Shown here: in pieces, positions 7,111 to 14,760 of the stretch
Position numbering within the stretch: position 1 is the first letter of the stretch
Layout: the number at the start of each line of letters is the position of its first letter
Assembly: GCA_910579015.1 (NCBI GenBank)
Contig: CAJTRO010000010.1
Span: 37,533-73,452, forward strand
DNA: 35,920 nt
DNA from: an uncultured Dorea sp.
GTDB lineage: Bacteria > Bacillota_A > Clostridia > Lachnospirales > Lachnospiraceae
Direction of reading: 5' to 3'
Notes under the pieces: model-generated
The model's database searches: none
What the model was told of the DNA's origin: nothing
The model's input: only the letters and a program-made list of their open reading frames with translations
Program-made: the position numbers and the translations under genes

Positions 7111-8469
7111 TCAGTGGTTGATCATTCGTTCGATCCTGCGGATGACGGCGAAATAACTGATGATAAGGATGATAACCGCACCTGTCCAGGCCATGATCTC
7201 GGCGTAGAAGATACCATTTTCTCCGATCAGCATGGGCAGAAAGACAGCGGACACCGCCCGCATGATAAATTCGGCGATGCCGGAAGCAAGCGGCAGGATC
7301 GTATTGCCCATTCCCTGGATTGCGGAACGGGTAATGTGTAAAATATACAGGATCGGAAGGCAGATGCTCATGACCGCCAGATAATAGTAGGCAATCGCCA
7401 GTGTCTGTTCGAATTCCTCCGGTGTGCCGGAGATAAAGCAGCCGAGTATGAGCTTTCCGGCGAAGATCATAAGGAGTGTGATGACCAGTGAGGTCAGCAG
7501 TGAGATGAGGACTGCTGACCTCATTCCTCTGCGGATGCGGTCTGTTCTGCCGGCGCCTAAGTTCTGCCCGGCATATGTGACCATGGAATAGCCGTAGGAG
7601 GTGGCGGCAACCTCCAGCACGCCGTAGAGCTTGTTGGTCGCGGTGAACCCGGCGATGAATATGACGCCGAAGCCATTTACCACGAACTGGACGATCATAC
7701 CGCCGATGGAAATGATGGCGTTCTGGAAGGCCATGGGAAACCCAAGCATCAGAAGGCGCAGAGAGAGGCGCCTGTCCCTGAGGCTGAAATCATTCTTCTC
7801 AAACGAGAGGATGTCTATCCTGCGGATGTGGTACAGGCAGAACAGACTGGAGATCAGCTGTGCGATCAGGGTTGCGGCGGCGGCCCCGGCAATCCCCAGA
7901 TGAAAGACCAGGACGAACAACAGGTCCAGGCCGATATTGGTCGTGGCGGCGACGATCATGGCGTGCAGAGGCGTCCGCCCGTCTCCTAAGGAGCGCAGGA
8001 CGGAGGCCGACAGGTTGTATGCCATCACAACAGGTATCCCGATATACATGATCCTCAGGTACAGCAATGCGTCGGGAAGGATCTCTGGCGGAGTCTGTAA
8101 GAGGGTAAGGATCGGGCGTGCAAGAAGCTGTCCAAGGCCGAGAAGGACCAGGGAGGACAGCAGGGACAGGATGGCGGAATTGCCGATGGATCTGCGCAGA
8201 TTGTCGTATCTGCCGGCGCCGAATTCCTGAGCCATCAGGATGCCGAACCCCTGTGTGAGGCCCTGGATGATACCAAGCATCATCCAGTTCAGCCAGTCCG
8301 CGGCGCCAAGCGCGGCGAGGGCGCCTACGCCGATGGCCTTGCCTACGACCATGGTGTCGACGACCGTATATAATTGTTGGAATACATTGCCGGCCATCAG
8401 GGGCAGTGCGAAGGAAAAGATCAGGGAAGCGGGCTTCCCTTCAGTCATGCTCTTAATATGTGACGCCAT
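7111..8469 (-). CDS. MATE family multidrug/Na+ (or H+) antiporter
   Basis: A 452-residue protein with 12 predicted membrane helices in two similar halves. The N-terminal half has SLIFSFALPLMAGNVFQQLY and VDTMVVGKAIGVGALAALG, and the second half has GFPMAFQNAIISIGGMIVQF, all typical of the MepA/NorM-like MATE group. MATE proteins expel cationic compounds in exchange for Na+ or H+. Start ATG at 8469 follows AAAGGATG on the minus strand. It is divergent from the aminopeptidase gene and convergent with the NSS transporter. A perfect 16-bp palindrome lies just downstream of its promoter, suggesting local repression. Substrate cannot be assigned. Confidence 0.93.
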   Translation of the reverse strand: MASHIKSMTEGKPASLIFSFALPLMAGNVFQQLYTVVDTMVVGKAIGVGALAALGAADWLNWMMLGIIQGLTQGFGILMAQEFGAGRYDNLRRSIGNSAILSLLSSLVLLGLGQLLARPILTLLQTPPEILPDALLYLRIMYIGIPVVMAYNLSASVLRSLGDGRTPLHAMIVAATTNIGLDLLFVLVFHLGIAGAAAATLIAQLISSLFCLYHIRRIDILSFEKNDFSLRDRRLSLRLLMLGFPMAFQNAIISIGGMIVQFVVNGFGVIFIAGFTATNKLYGVLEVAATSYGYSMVTYAGQNLGAGRTDRIRRGMRSAVLISLLTSLVITLLMIFAGKLILGCFISGTPEEFEQTLAIAYYYLAVMSICLPILYILHITRSAIQGMGNTILPLASGIAEFIMRAVSAVFLPMLIGENGIFYAEIMAWTGAVIILIISYFAVIRRIERMINH

Positions 8470-8490
8470 AATTTCATCCTTTATATAGTA

Positions 8491-8506
8491 ATGAATATTT
8501 ATTCAT
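8491..8506. promoter_or_regulatory. perfect 16-bp palindrome, putative operator of the MATE gene
   Basis: ATGAATATTTATTCAT is a perfect inverted repeat (7-bp arms, 2-bp centre) placed between the MATE promoter and its start codon, where a bound repressor would block transcription. No regulator gene is adjacent. Confidence 0.5.
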
Positions 8507-8520
8507 AAGTATCACGACCA

Positions 8521-8549
8521 ATCATAGCATGGATCAATAATGCTTTCAA
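8521..8549 (-). promoter_or_regulatory. sigma-A promoter of the MATE gene
   Basis: On the minus strand TTGAAA (plus 8544-8549), a 17-nt spacer and TATGAT (plus 8521-8526) precede the MATE gene by about 50 nt. Confidence 0.75.
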
Positions 8550-8556
8550 GATTTAT

Positions 8557-8589
8557 TTGTACTTTATCAGGGTTTATGTTAATATAAAC
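8557..8589 (+). promoter_or_regulatory. sigma-A promoter of the aminopeptidase gene with overlapping inverted repeat
   Basis: TTGTAC (8557-8562), a 17-nt spacer and TAATAT (8580-8585) precede the gene by about 35 nt. GTTTAT / ATAAAC (8572-8577 / 8584-8589) forms an inverted repeat over the -10, a possible operator. The promoter is back to back with that of the MATE gene. Confidence 0.7.
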
Positions 8590-8619
8590 ATACCATTTAT
8601 ATTTTAGGAGGTTTCATTT

Positions 8620-10407
8620 ATGAACGCAGCAGAAAGGATTTCCAGACTCCGCACGCTCATGGCGGCAAAGGGGATTGATGCGTATGTTGTTCCCACCGCT
8701 GATTTTCACCAGAGTGAATATGTGGGAGAGCATTTTAAAGCAAGAAAATTCATCTCCGGTTTCAGTGGATCTTATGGAACAGTAGTGATCACCAGAGACG
8801 ACGGGGGGCTCTGGACGGACGGAAGGTATTTCTTTCAGGCAGAGAACGAGCTTAAGGACAGCGGGATCCGGCTGATGAAGATGTTTGTGAAAGACACGCC
8901 GTCTATTCCGGAATTCTTAAGTGACTGTGTACCGCGGGGAGGGACAGTTGCATTTGACGGCCGTGTGCTCTCTATGGGAGAGGGTAAGGAGTATGAGGCT
9001 GTGCTTAGTCCCAAGCAGATCCGTATCCATTATCTGGCGGACCTGATCGGCGAGATATGGGAAGACCGTCCGGCGCTTTCGGACAAGCCGGCGTTCTTTC
9101 TGGAGGAGAAGTATACCGGAGAGAGCACTGCATCAAAGCTTGTGCGCGTGCGTAAGGTGATGGAAGAGCATGGAGCGGATTCGCATATTATTGCGTCGCT
9201 GGATGACGTGTGCTGGCTTCTGAATATCCGCGGCGACGATATTGATTTCTTCCCGCTGGTTCTTTCCTATGCCATCGTGAAGATGGACAGTGTGGAGCTT
9301 TATGTGGATGCGTCTAAGCTGGATGGAAGGATCCAGGCTGAACTGGCGGGGAATCAGGTGACGATCCACCCATATAATGCAATCTATGAAGATGTGAAGG
9401 CGATGAATGCATCAGAGACTGTGCTCATTGATCCTATGAAGATAAACTATGCGCTCTATAAGAATATTCCATGTAAGATCGTGGAGGCGGCCAATCCGAC
9501 CATCCTTATGAAAGCGATGAAGAACGAGACGGAGCTTGAGAATATCCGAAAGGCGCATATCAAGGACGGTGCTGCCGTTACTAAGTTCATGCACTGGATC
9601 AAGACACGTTACGATAAGGAGCCGATCACAGAGCTTAGTGCTGCGGCGAAGATCACAGAGCTGCGTGCCGCCCAGGAAGGATATATCCGCGACAGCTTCG
9701 AGCCGTTATGTGCATTTGCGGACCATGCGGCCATGATGCACTATTCACCAAGTGAGGAGACGGACGCGGCGCTTACATCCGGCGCTTTCTTCCTGAATGA
9801 TACGGGAGGCGGTTACTATGAGGGCTCTACGGATATTACCAGGACCTTTGTGCTTGGCTCTGTGGACGATCAGATGAAGCGGTATTTTACGGCCGTGGTA
9901 AGGGCGATGATGCGTTTGTCGCGGGCGCGTTTCCTGCACGGATGTTATGGCTATAACCTGGATGTGCTGGCGAGAGGCCCGATCTGGGATCTTGATCTGG
10001 ATTACCAGTGCGGTACAGGACACGGCGTAGGTTATCTTGCCAATGTACATGAACCGCCGGCCGGTTTCCGCTGGTATGTGGCGCCGGACAAGAATGAACA
10101 TCATCAGCTTGAGGAGGGTATGGTCATCACGGATGAGCCCGGTATTTATGAGGACGGGAAGTTCGGGATCCGTATTGAGAATGAGTTTGTGGTAAGAAAG
10201 GGTGTACAGAACAAGTACGGGCAGTTCATGTATTTTGAGACGATCACATTCGCGCCGATCGATCTGGACGGGATCGATCCGGAGGAGATGAGCCGGGATG
10301 AGCGCGAGTGGCTGAATCATTACCATGAGCAGGTCTATGAGAAGATCGGACCGCATCTTACGGAGGATGAGCGCAAGTGGCTTAAGGAGTATACCAGGCC
10401 GGTTTAA
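8620..10407 (+). CDS. aminopeptidase P family protein (M24B Xaa-Pro aminopeptidase)
   Basis: A 595-residue cytosolic metallopeptidase that removes N-terminal residues preceding proline. It has the long three-domain layout (two creatinase-like N-terminal domains of about 150 residues each, then the pita-bread catalytic domain) seen in eukaryotic-type APP1 rather than the shorter PepQ form. The five metal ligands of M24 are present: Asp394 in NDTGGG, Asp405 in STDITRTF, His468 in GTGHGVG, Glu506 in DEPGIY and Glu520 in GIRIENE. Start ATG 8620 has TAGGAGG upstream. It is a single-gene unit with its own promoter. With the ABC transporter further on it would allow use of proline-containing peptides, which is an inference. 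Confidence 0.95.
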   Translation: MNAAERISRLRTLMAAKGIDAYVVPTADFHQSEYVGEHFKARKFISGFSGSYGTVVITRDDGGLWTDGRYFFQAENELKDSGIRLMKMFVKDTPSIPEFLSDCVPRGGTVAFDGRVLSMGEGKEYEAVLSPKQIRIHYLADLIGEIWEDRPALSDKPAFFLEEKYTGESTASKLVRVRKVMEEHGADSHIIASLDDVCWLLNIRGDDIDFFPLVLSYAIVKMDSVELYVDASKLDGRIQAELAGNQVTIHPYNAIYEDVKAMNASETVLIDPMKINYALYKNIPCKIVEAANPTILMKAMKNETELENIRKAHIKDGAAVTKFMHWIKTRYDKEPITELSAAAKITELRAAQEGYIRDSFEPLCAFADHAAMMHYSPSEETDAALTSGAFFLNDTGGGYYEGSTDITRTFVLGSVDDQMKRYFTAVVRAMMRLSRARFLHGCYGYNLDVLARGPIWDLDLDYQCGTGHGVGYLANVHEPPAGFRWYVAPDKNEHHQLEEGMVITDEPGIYEDGKFGIRIENEFVVRKGVQNKYGQFMYFETITFAPIDLDGIDPEEMSRDEREWLNHYHEQVYEKIGPHLTEDERKWLKEYTRPV

Positions 10408-10418
10408 TACATAGTATG

Positions 10419-10457
10419 TCCGGCAGAGGGACAAAGATTCTGCGAAGTTCTGCCGGA
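10419..10457. repeat. inverted repeat after the aminopeptidase gene
   Basis: TCCGGCAGA (10419-10427) and TCTGCCGGA (10449-10457) are perfect 9-bp arms around a 21-nt loop. No T tract follows, so it is a weak terminator at best, or an mRNA 3'-end stabiliser. Confidence 0.5.
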
Positions 10458-10486
10458 GGATACGGATACAGTGATAAGAGTGATAA

Positions 10487-10552
10487 GAGGCTGTTGCGAA
10501 GCAGATGTTATACGCCATGTATGGCGTATAAACTGTATTTTGCAGCGGCCTC
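10487..10552. repeat. 66-bp nested palindrome, possible terminator or REP-like element
   Basis: Outer arms GAGGCTGTTGC (10487-10497) and GCAGCGGCCTC (10542-10552) pair over 11 positions as RNA (two G-U). They enclose a perfect inner palindrome TTATACGCCAT / ATGGCGTATAA (10508-10518 / 10521-10531). The tail is ATTTAT rather than a T run. It may terminate the aminopeptidase transcript or be a dispersed intergenic palindrome. Confidence 0.55.
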
Positions 10553-10708
10553 ATTTATATGAGCAGATGTTTCCATAAACACAGCCCTCCAATTCATATA
10601 TTTTTCACTATTGTACATATTATAAATATATGCAGGCAATACGTGAAAAAAATTGTGGATATATTATAAAACAGACCAGAGCACAACTGCAAAGATAATA
10701 AAAAAGTA

Positions 10709-10737
10709 TTGCAGGAGTTCTGTAAAAGGGATATAAT
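10709..10737 (+). promoter_or_regulatory. sigma-A promoter of the decarboxylase cluster
   Basis: TTGCAG (10709-10714), a 17-nt spacer and TATAAT (10732-10737). Transcription would start near 10744, ruling out the TTG at 10742 as start codon and supporting the ATG at 10796. Confidence 0.82.
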
Positions 10738-10795
10738 ATAATTGGCAAAAATTTGGTTTACCTATAGAAAATGTAAGAAGATGGAGGGCTTGACT

Positions 10796-12235
10796 ATGGG
10801 CAACATGGCAACAGAAAGTGCAGCAGGTAACAGGATTACAAGCTTACTTGATGCAGGAAGCTTTGTTGAGATCGGCGGGGCGGTTACTGCCAGAAGCACT
10901 GATTTTAACATGCAGGAAAAAGAGACTCCGGCCGACGGGGTGATCACCGGTTACGGAGTGATTGATGGGAACCTGGTGTATGTGTACAGCCAGGATGCAT
11001 CTGTCCTTAACGGAGCGATGGGAGAGATGCACGCGAAGAAGATCGCGAATATCTATGATATGGCGATGAAGATGGGAGCGCCGGTGATCGGTCTTGTGGA
11101 TTGTGCCGGTCTGAGGCTTCAGGAGGCGACGGATGCGCTGAATGCGTTTGGGAATCTCTATCTTAAGCAGACGATGGCTTCAGGCGTGATCCCTCAGATC
11201 ACGGCTGTTTTTGGGACATGCGGCGGCGGACTTTCCGTTGCTCTGGCGCTGACGGATTTTACGTTTATGGAAGAGACAAAGGCGAGATTATTTGTGAATT
11301 CACCGAATGCGATTCCTGGCAACAGTGTTTCAAAGCTTGATACGTCCAGTGCAAAGTATCAGAGTGAGAAGGCCGGACTTGTGGATGTCGTCGGAACAGA
11401 GGATGAGATCCTTGAGAATATCCGGTCATTGATCTGTATTCTTCCGGGCAACAACGAGGAGAACGGTTCTTATGACGAATGTACGGACAGCCTGAACCGT
11501 CTGTGTGACGGCATTGAGAATGCGGTTGAGGATACGGGGATCGCTCTTTCTATGATCTCTGACGATCATGTATTTTTCGAGACGAAGAGGAATTATGCGA
11601 AGGATATGGTGACCGGCTTCATCCGTCTGAACGGGATGACGGTAGGTGCGGTTGCGAACCGTTCCAAAGTATATAACGAAGATTCAGAAGTTACGGATCA
11701 GTTCGATGGTTCTCTGTCTGCCGACGGGGCGGAGAAAGCGACGAAGTTCGTGGAATTCTGCGATGCATTCAATATACCGGTGCTTACACTGACCAATGTG
11801 GCAGGTTTTAAGGCGTGCGAGTATGATGAGAAGAAGCTTGCCTCACAGACCGCGAAGCTTACCTATGCATTTGCCAATGCAACGGTGCCGAAGGTGAATG
11901 TAGTGATCGGCAAGGCGTTCGGAAGCGCTTATGTTACCATGAACAGCAAGTCTGTGGGTGCAGATATGGTATATGCGTGGCCGACAGCCGAAATCGGTAT
12001 GATGGAGGCTGACCTTGCGGCCAAGATCATGTACGCAGGTGCGGATGCCGCTACGCTGCGGGAGAAGGCCGCGGAATATAAGGAATTGCAGTCAAGTCCG
12101 TTATCTGCTGCAAGAAGAGGATATGTGGATACCATTATCGAACCTGCCCAGACAAGAAAATATGTGATCGGAGCATTCGAGATGTTGTTCACAAAAAGAG
12201 AAGACCGTCCGGCGAAGAAGCATGGATCGGTTTAG
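10796..12235 (+). CDS. acyl-CoA carboxyltransferase subunit (methylmalonyl-CoA decarboxylase alpha-like)
   Basis: I start this at ATG 10796, behind GGAGGG (10783-10788) and about 50 nt after the mapped promoter; the frame stays open upstream to a TTG at 10742, but that coincides with the transcription start. The 479-residue product belongs to the carboxyl_trans family (MmdA / propionyl-CoA carboxylase beta). The first crotonase-like half has GLVDCAGLRLQEA and the oxyanion segment GTCGGGLSVALALTDF; the second half has LTLTNVAGF, GKAFGSAYVTMNSK and AWPTAEIGMMEAD. It would move a carboxyl group between an acyl-CoA and the biotin carrier encoded at 13050. Slightly short for the family (about 510), with a trimmed N-terminus. 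Acyl-CoA specificity (methylmalonyl, glutaconyl, malonyl) is not decidable here. It is the first gene of a five-gene operon. Confidence 0.88.
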   Translation: MGNMATESAAGNRITSLLDAGSFVEIGGAVTARSTDFNMQEKETPADGVITGYGVIDGNLVYVYSQDASVLNGAMGEMHAKKIANIYDMAMKMGAPVIGLVDCAGLRLQEATDALNAFGNLYLKQTMASGVIPQITAVFGTCGGGLSVALALTDFTFMEETKARLFVNSPNAIPGNSVSKLDTSSAKYQSEKAGLVDVVGTEDEILENIRSLICILPGNNEENGSYDECTDSLNRLCDGIENAVEDTGIALSMISDDHVFFETKRNYAKDMVTGFIRLNGMTVGAVANRSKVYNEDSEVTDQFDGSLSADGAEKATKFVEFCDAFNIPVLTLTNVAGFKACEYDEKKLASQTAKLTYAFANATVPKVNVVIGKAFGSAYVTMNSKSVGADMVYAWPTAEIGMMEADLAAKIMYAGADAATLREKAAEYKELQSSPLSAARRGYVDTIIEPAQTRKYVIGAFEMLFTKREDRPAKKHGSV

Positions 12236-12249
12236 AGAGGTGAGGCAAA

Positions 12250-13026
12250 GTGAGGAAAAAAATTAGCTTATTACTCTGTGCCGTTGCTGTGATGCTCTGC
12301 TTTACCGCATGTGCAGACAGCAGTAAAGAGACGGTTGATTACAACGAAGCGGCTATCCAGCAGACCACAGAGTTCATGATTGAATATTGCGCGAATGCAG
12401 ACGATGCTTCGATAGAGCAGTGGAGGAGCATGAGAGAATTTTCCATGGAGCTTCAGCTGACACAGGCGGGACTTCCTGTCACACCGGAGAGCTTCCTTGG
12501 CGCGCTTGATGCATGGCAGGCGGCAGTCGACGAATGCGGAGCTTACGAAAGCCATGGAGATTATACGTTTGAGACGACCAATGACAAAGTTAAGGCGGCC
12601 GCCGAGGCGCAGTTCGCAGACAGAGATGCTGTGATCAGCTTTGTTTTTGATGAGAATTCTTACCTGGAGAGCATGACTGTGGATGCGAAGTATTCGACAG
12701 GAGAGATCCTTAAGAAGGCGGGACTGAATACGATCCTTGGAATGGGCACCGTATTCGTTGTACTGATCTTTATCTCATTCCTGATCTCTCTGTTCAGGTT
12801 CATCCCTGACATGTCCGGCAAGAAGAAGGTGCAGGAGACAAAGGAGGCGCCGGTACAAAGCGCTGTGGAGACTGCCCCTGTCGTACCTGAGACAGATGAT
12901 ACGGAACTGATCGCAGTGATCGCGGCGGCGATCGCGGCCGCAAGAGAAGAGGCCGGTGTGGAGGATGCAGAAGGATTCTTTGTAAGAAGCATCAGGCGCC
13001 GTCCGTCAAATAAATGGAAAGCATAA
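12250..13026 (+). CDS. OadG/MmdD-type decarboxylase pump subunit with lipoprotein-like N-terminus
   Basis: A 258-residue protein starting at GTG 12250 behind GAGAGGTGAGG. Residues 1-21 form a lipoprotein signal with lipobox Phe18-Thr19-Ala20-Cys21. Residues about 25-150 are an extracytoplasmic domain I do not recognise. A single membrane helix spans about 158-184, followed by an Ala/Pro/Glu-rich linker, then the C-terminal GFFVRSIRRRPSNKWKA that is characteristic of the sodium-pump decarboxylase gamma/delta family. Classic OadG is about 80-100 residues, so this is a long form with an added exported domain. The subunit assembles and stabilises the membrane complex. It lies 14 bp after the carboxyltransferase and 23 bp before the biotin carrier gene. 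Product family is supported by tail and position. Confidence 0.82.
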   Translation: MRKKISLLLCAVAVMLCFTACADSSKETVDYNEAAIQQTTEFMIEYCANADDASIEQWRSMREFSMELQLTQAGLPVTPESFLGALDAWQAAVDECGAYESHGDYTFETTNDKVKAAAEAQFADRDAVISFVFDENSYLESMTVDAKYSTGEILKKAGLNTILGMGTVFVVLIFISFLISLFRFIPDMSGKKKVQETKEAPVQSAVETAPVVPETDDTELIAVIAAAIAAAREEAGVEDAEGFFVRSIRRRPSNKWKA

Positions 13027-13049
13027 CACCCAAAGGAGGATTATTTAAG

Positions 13050-13424
13050 ATGAAAAATTATACGATCACAGTAAACGGCAATGTATATGATGTAACAGTT
13101 GAAGAGAATGGTGCAGGAGCACCGGCGCAGACGGCTAAGAGGGCTGCGGCCGCACCAAAAGCGGCACCGGCGGCAGCGCCAAAGGCGGCGGCACCGGCCG
13201 CAGGAGCAGGCTCTATAGAAGTGAAGGCGGGAGCGGCAGGAAAGGTCTTCAAGATTGAGGCGAATGTGGGACAGAGCGTGAAGAAAGGCGACGCTGTTGT
13301 GATCATTGAAGCTATGAAGATGGAGATCCCGGTTGTGGCGCCAGAGGACGGAACAGTGGCAAGTATCAATGTTGCAGTAGGTGATGCGATTGAATCAGGT
13401 GCCGTTCTGGCAACGTTAAATTAA
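13050..13424 (+). CDS. biotin carboxyl carrier protein of the decarboxylase complex
   Basis: Start ATG 13050 has a perfect AAGGAGG (13033-13039); an upstream in-frame start inside the preceding gene is unlikely. The 124-residue product has three parts: a short N-terminal beta region (residues 1-20), an Ala/Pro/Lys-rich flexible linker (about 22-55), and a biotinyl domain with the canonical EAMKMEI, Lys90 being the biotinylation site. It ferries CO2 from the carboxyltransferase to the beta-subunit Na+ pump. It is shared in principle by both carboxyltransferases of the operon (10796 and 14761), as neither carries its own biotin domain. Its stop codon forms part of an intercistronic hairpin. Confidence 0.95.
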   Translation: MKNYTITVNGNVYDVTVEENGAGAPAQTAKRAAAAPKAAPAAAPKAAAPAAGAGSIEVKAGAAGKVFKIEANVGQSVKKGDAVVIIEAMKMEIPVVAPEDGTVASINVAVGDAIESGAVLATLN

Positions 13425-13498
13425 TGACTGTCACACCTAAAGAGGGCGTTTTTTCGGGTTTCTTAAAGTGAGAGCGTCCCGGACAGGTGTGGTCATTA
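13422..13498 (+). promoter_or_regulatory. long intercistronic hairpin between biotin carrier and beta-subunit genes
   Basis: TAATGAC (13422-13428) and CACACCT (13432-13438) pair with AGGTGTG (13485-13491) and GTCATTA (13492-13498): 14 bp with one 3-nt bulge, and the first arm includes the TAA stop codon. No T run follows the 3' arm. It probably sets differential stability or stoichiometry within the operon rather than ending it. Confidence 0.6.
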
Positions 13499-13527
13499 CG
13501 ATTATTGACACGACTGGAGGTTAAAAA

Positions 13528-14679
13528 ATGGAATATATAACAACGACATTGGGAAACCTCGTGCAACAGACGGCATTTTTCAGTCTTACAATAGGCAATC
13601 TTGTAATGATTGGAGTTGCATGTTTTTTCCTGTATTTAGCGATCAGACATGGGTTTGAACCTCTGCTCCTGGTACCGATCGCGTTTGGTATGCTGCTTGT
13701 GAATATCTTTCCGGATATCATGCTTCATGCAGAAGACGCGGCCAACGGGACGGGCGGACTGCTCTATTATTTCTATATGCTTGATGAGTGGTCGATCCTT
13801 CCATCTCTGATCTTCCTTGGGGTTGGGGCTATGACAGACTTCGGACCGTTGATCGCCAATCCGAAGAGCTTCCTTTTAGGAGCGGCGGCACAGTTTGGTA
13901 TCTTTGCCGCGTATCTTGGAGCAATGGCGCTTGGTTTCTCTGACAAAGCGGCGGCGGCGATCTCTATCATCGGCGGTGCGGACGGACCGACCTCTATCTT
14001 CCTTGCGGGCAAGCTGTCTCAGACGGCGATCATGGGGCCGATCGCGGTGGCGGCATATTCTTATATGTCACTGGTGCCGATCATCCAGCCTCCGATCATG
14101 AAGCTGATGACGACAGAGAAGGAACGTAAGATCAAGATGGAGCAGTTAAGACCGGTTTCCAAGTTAGAGAGGATCCTCTTCCCGATCATCGTAACGATCG
14201 TAGTGTGTGTGATCCTTCCTACGACGGCTCCGCTGGTTGGTATGCTGATGCTTGGCAACCTGTTCCGCGAGTCTGGAGTGGTAAGACAGCTTACTGATAC
14301 GGCAAGCAATGCATTGATGTATATCGTGGTAATCCTTCTTGGTACATCCGTTGGAGCAACGACCAGTGCGGAGGCGTTCCTTAACAGGCAGACGCTCTAT
14401 ATCGTGGCTCTCGGTCTGGTGGCGTTTATGTTTGGTACGGCGGCGGGCGTGCTGTTCGGCAAGATCATGTGCGTGGCCACGGGCGGAAAGGTGAATCCTC
14501 TGATTGGTTCCGCCGGTGTGTCTGCGGTTCCGATGGCGGCCAGAGTATCCCAGAAGGTCGGTGCGGAATCCGATCCGACCAACTTCCTTCTGATGCACGC
14601 GATGGGACCGAATGTGGCCGGAGTTATCGGTACGGCGGTTGCAGCGGGAACATTTATGGCGATTTTTGGAGTGATGTAG
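13528..14679 (+). CDS. Na+-translocating decarboxylase beta subunit (OadB/MmdB family)
   Basis: A 383-residue, very hydrophobic protein that couples decarboxylation of carboxybiotin to Na+ export. Family hallmarks are GVGAMTDFGPLIANPKS near residue 95, with its essential Asp, GGADGPTSIFLAGKL near residue 150, and a C-terminal SAGVSAVPMAARVSQ and LMHAMGPNVAGVIGTA. Length agrees with known beta subunits, which range from about 375 to 435. Start ATG 13528 follows a CTGGAGG site. Its presence shows that the cluster forms an ion pump and not only a soluble carboxylase. It is transcribed between the biotin carrier and the second carboxyltransferase. Confidence 0.95.
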   Translation: MEYITTTLGNLVQQTAFFSLTIGNLVMIGVACFFLYLAIRHGFEPLLLVPIAFGMLLVNIFPDIMLHAEDAANGTGGLLYYFYMLDEWSILPSLIFLGVGAMTDFGPLIANPKSFLLGAAAQFGIFAAYLGAMALGFSDKAAAAISIIGGADGPTSIFLAGKLSQTAIMGPIAVAAYSYMSLVPIIQPPIMKLMTTEKERKIKMEQLRPVSKLERILFPIIVTIVVCVILPTTAPLVGMLMLGNLFRESGVVRQLTDTASNALMYIVVILLGTSVGATTSAEAFLNRQTLYIVALGLVAFMFGTAAGVLFGKIMCVATGGKVNPLIGSAGVSAVPMAARVSQKVGAESDPTNFLLMHAMGPNVAGVIGTAVAAGTFMAIFGVM

Positions 14680-14760
14680 TATTAGGAATATATGACTGAC
14701 CAAAGGACGGTAAGAGAGGTCCGGTAAGGTTAAGTAACAAATTTTCATGGAGGATATAAA

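Larger units (their letters stand above)
10408..10708. other. gene-free region with two large hairpins
   Basis: Between the aminopeptidase and the decarboxylase cluster no coding frame looks real. It contains two large inverted repeats (10419-10457 and 10487-10552), a tandem GTGATAAGA duplication (10471-10488) just before the second, a small palindrome CTCATTTATATGAG (10550-10563), and AT-rich DNA leading to the promoter at 10709. Confidence 0.6.

Noticed and set aside
10487..10552. CRISPR array or insertion-sequence end
   Set aside because: A single nested palindrome with no spaced repeats and no transposase gene anywhere in the window.
9745..10554. 269-codon minus-strand frame overlapping the aminopeptidase gene
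   Set aside because: Low-complexity antisense product, no start signals, and it runs through the palindromes of the intergenic region.
10742..10795. Upstream TTG start for the acyl-CoA carboxyltransferase
   Set aside because: It coincides with the predicted transcription start and lacks a ribosome binding site; ATG 10796 has GGAGGG.
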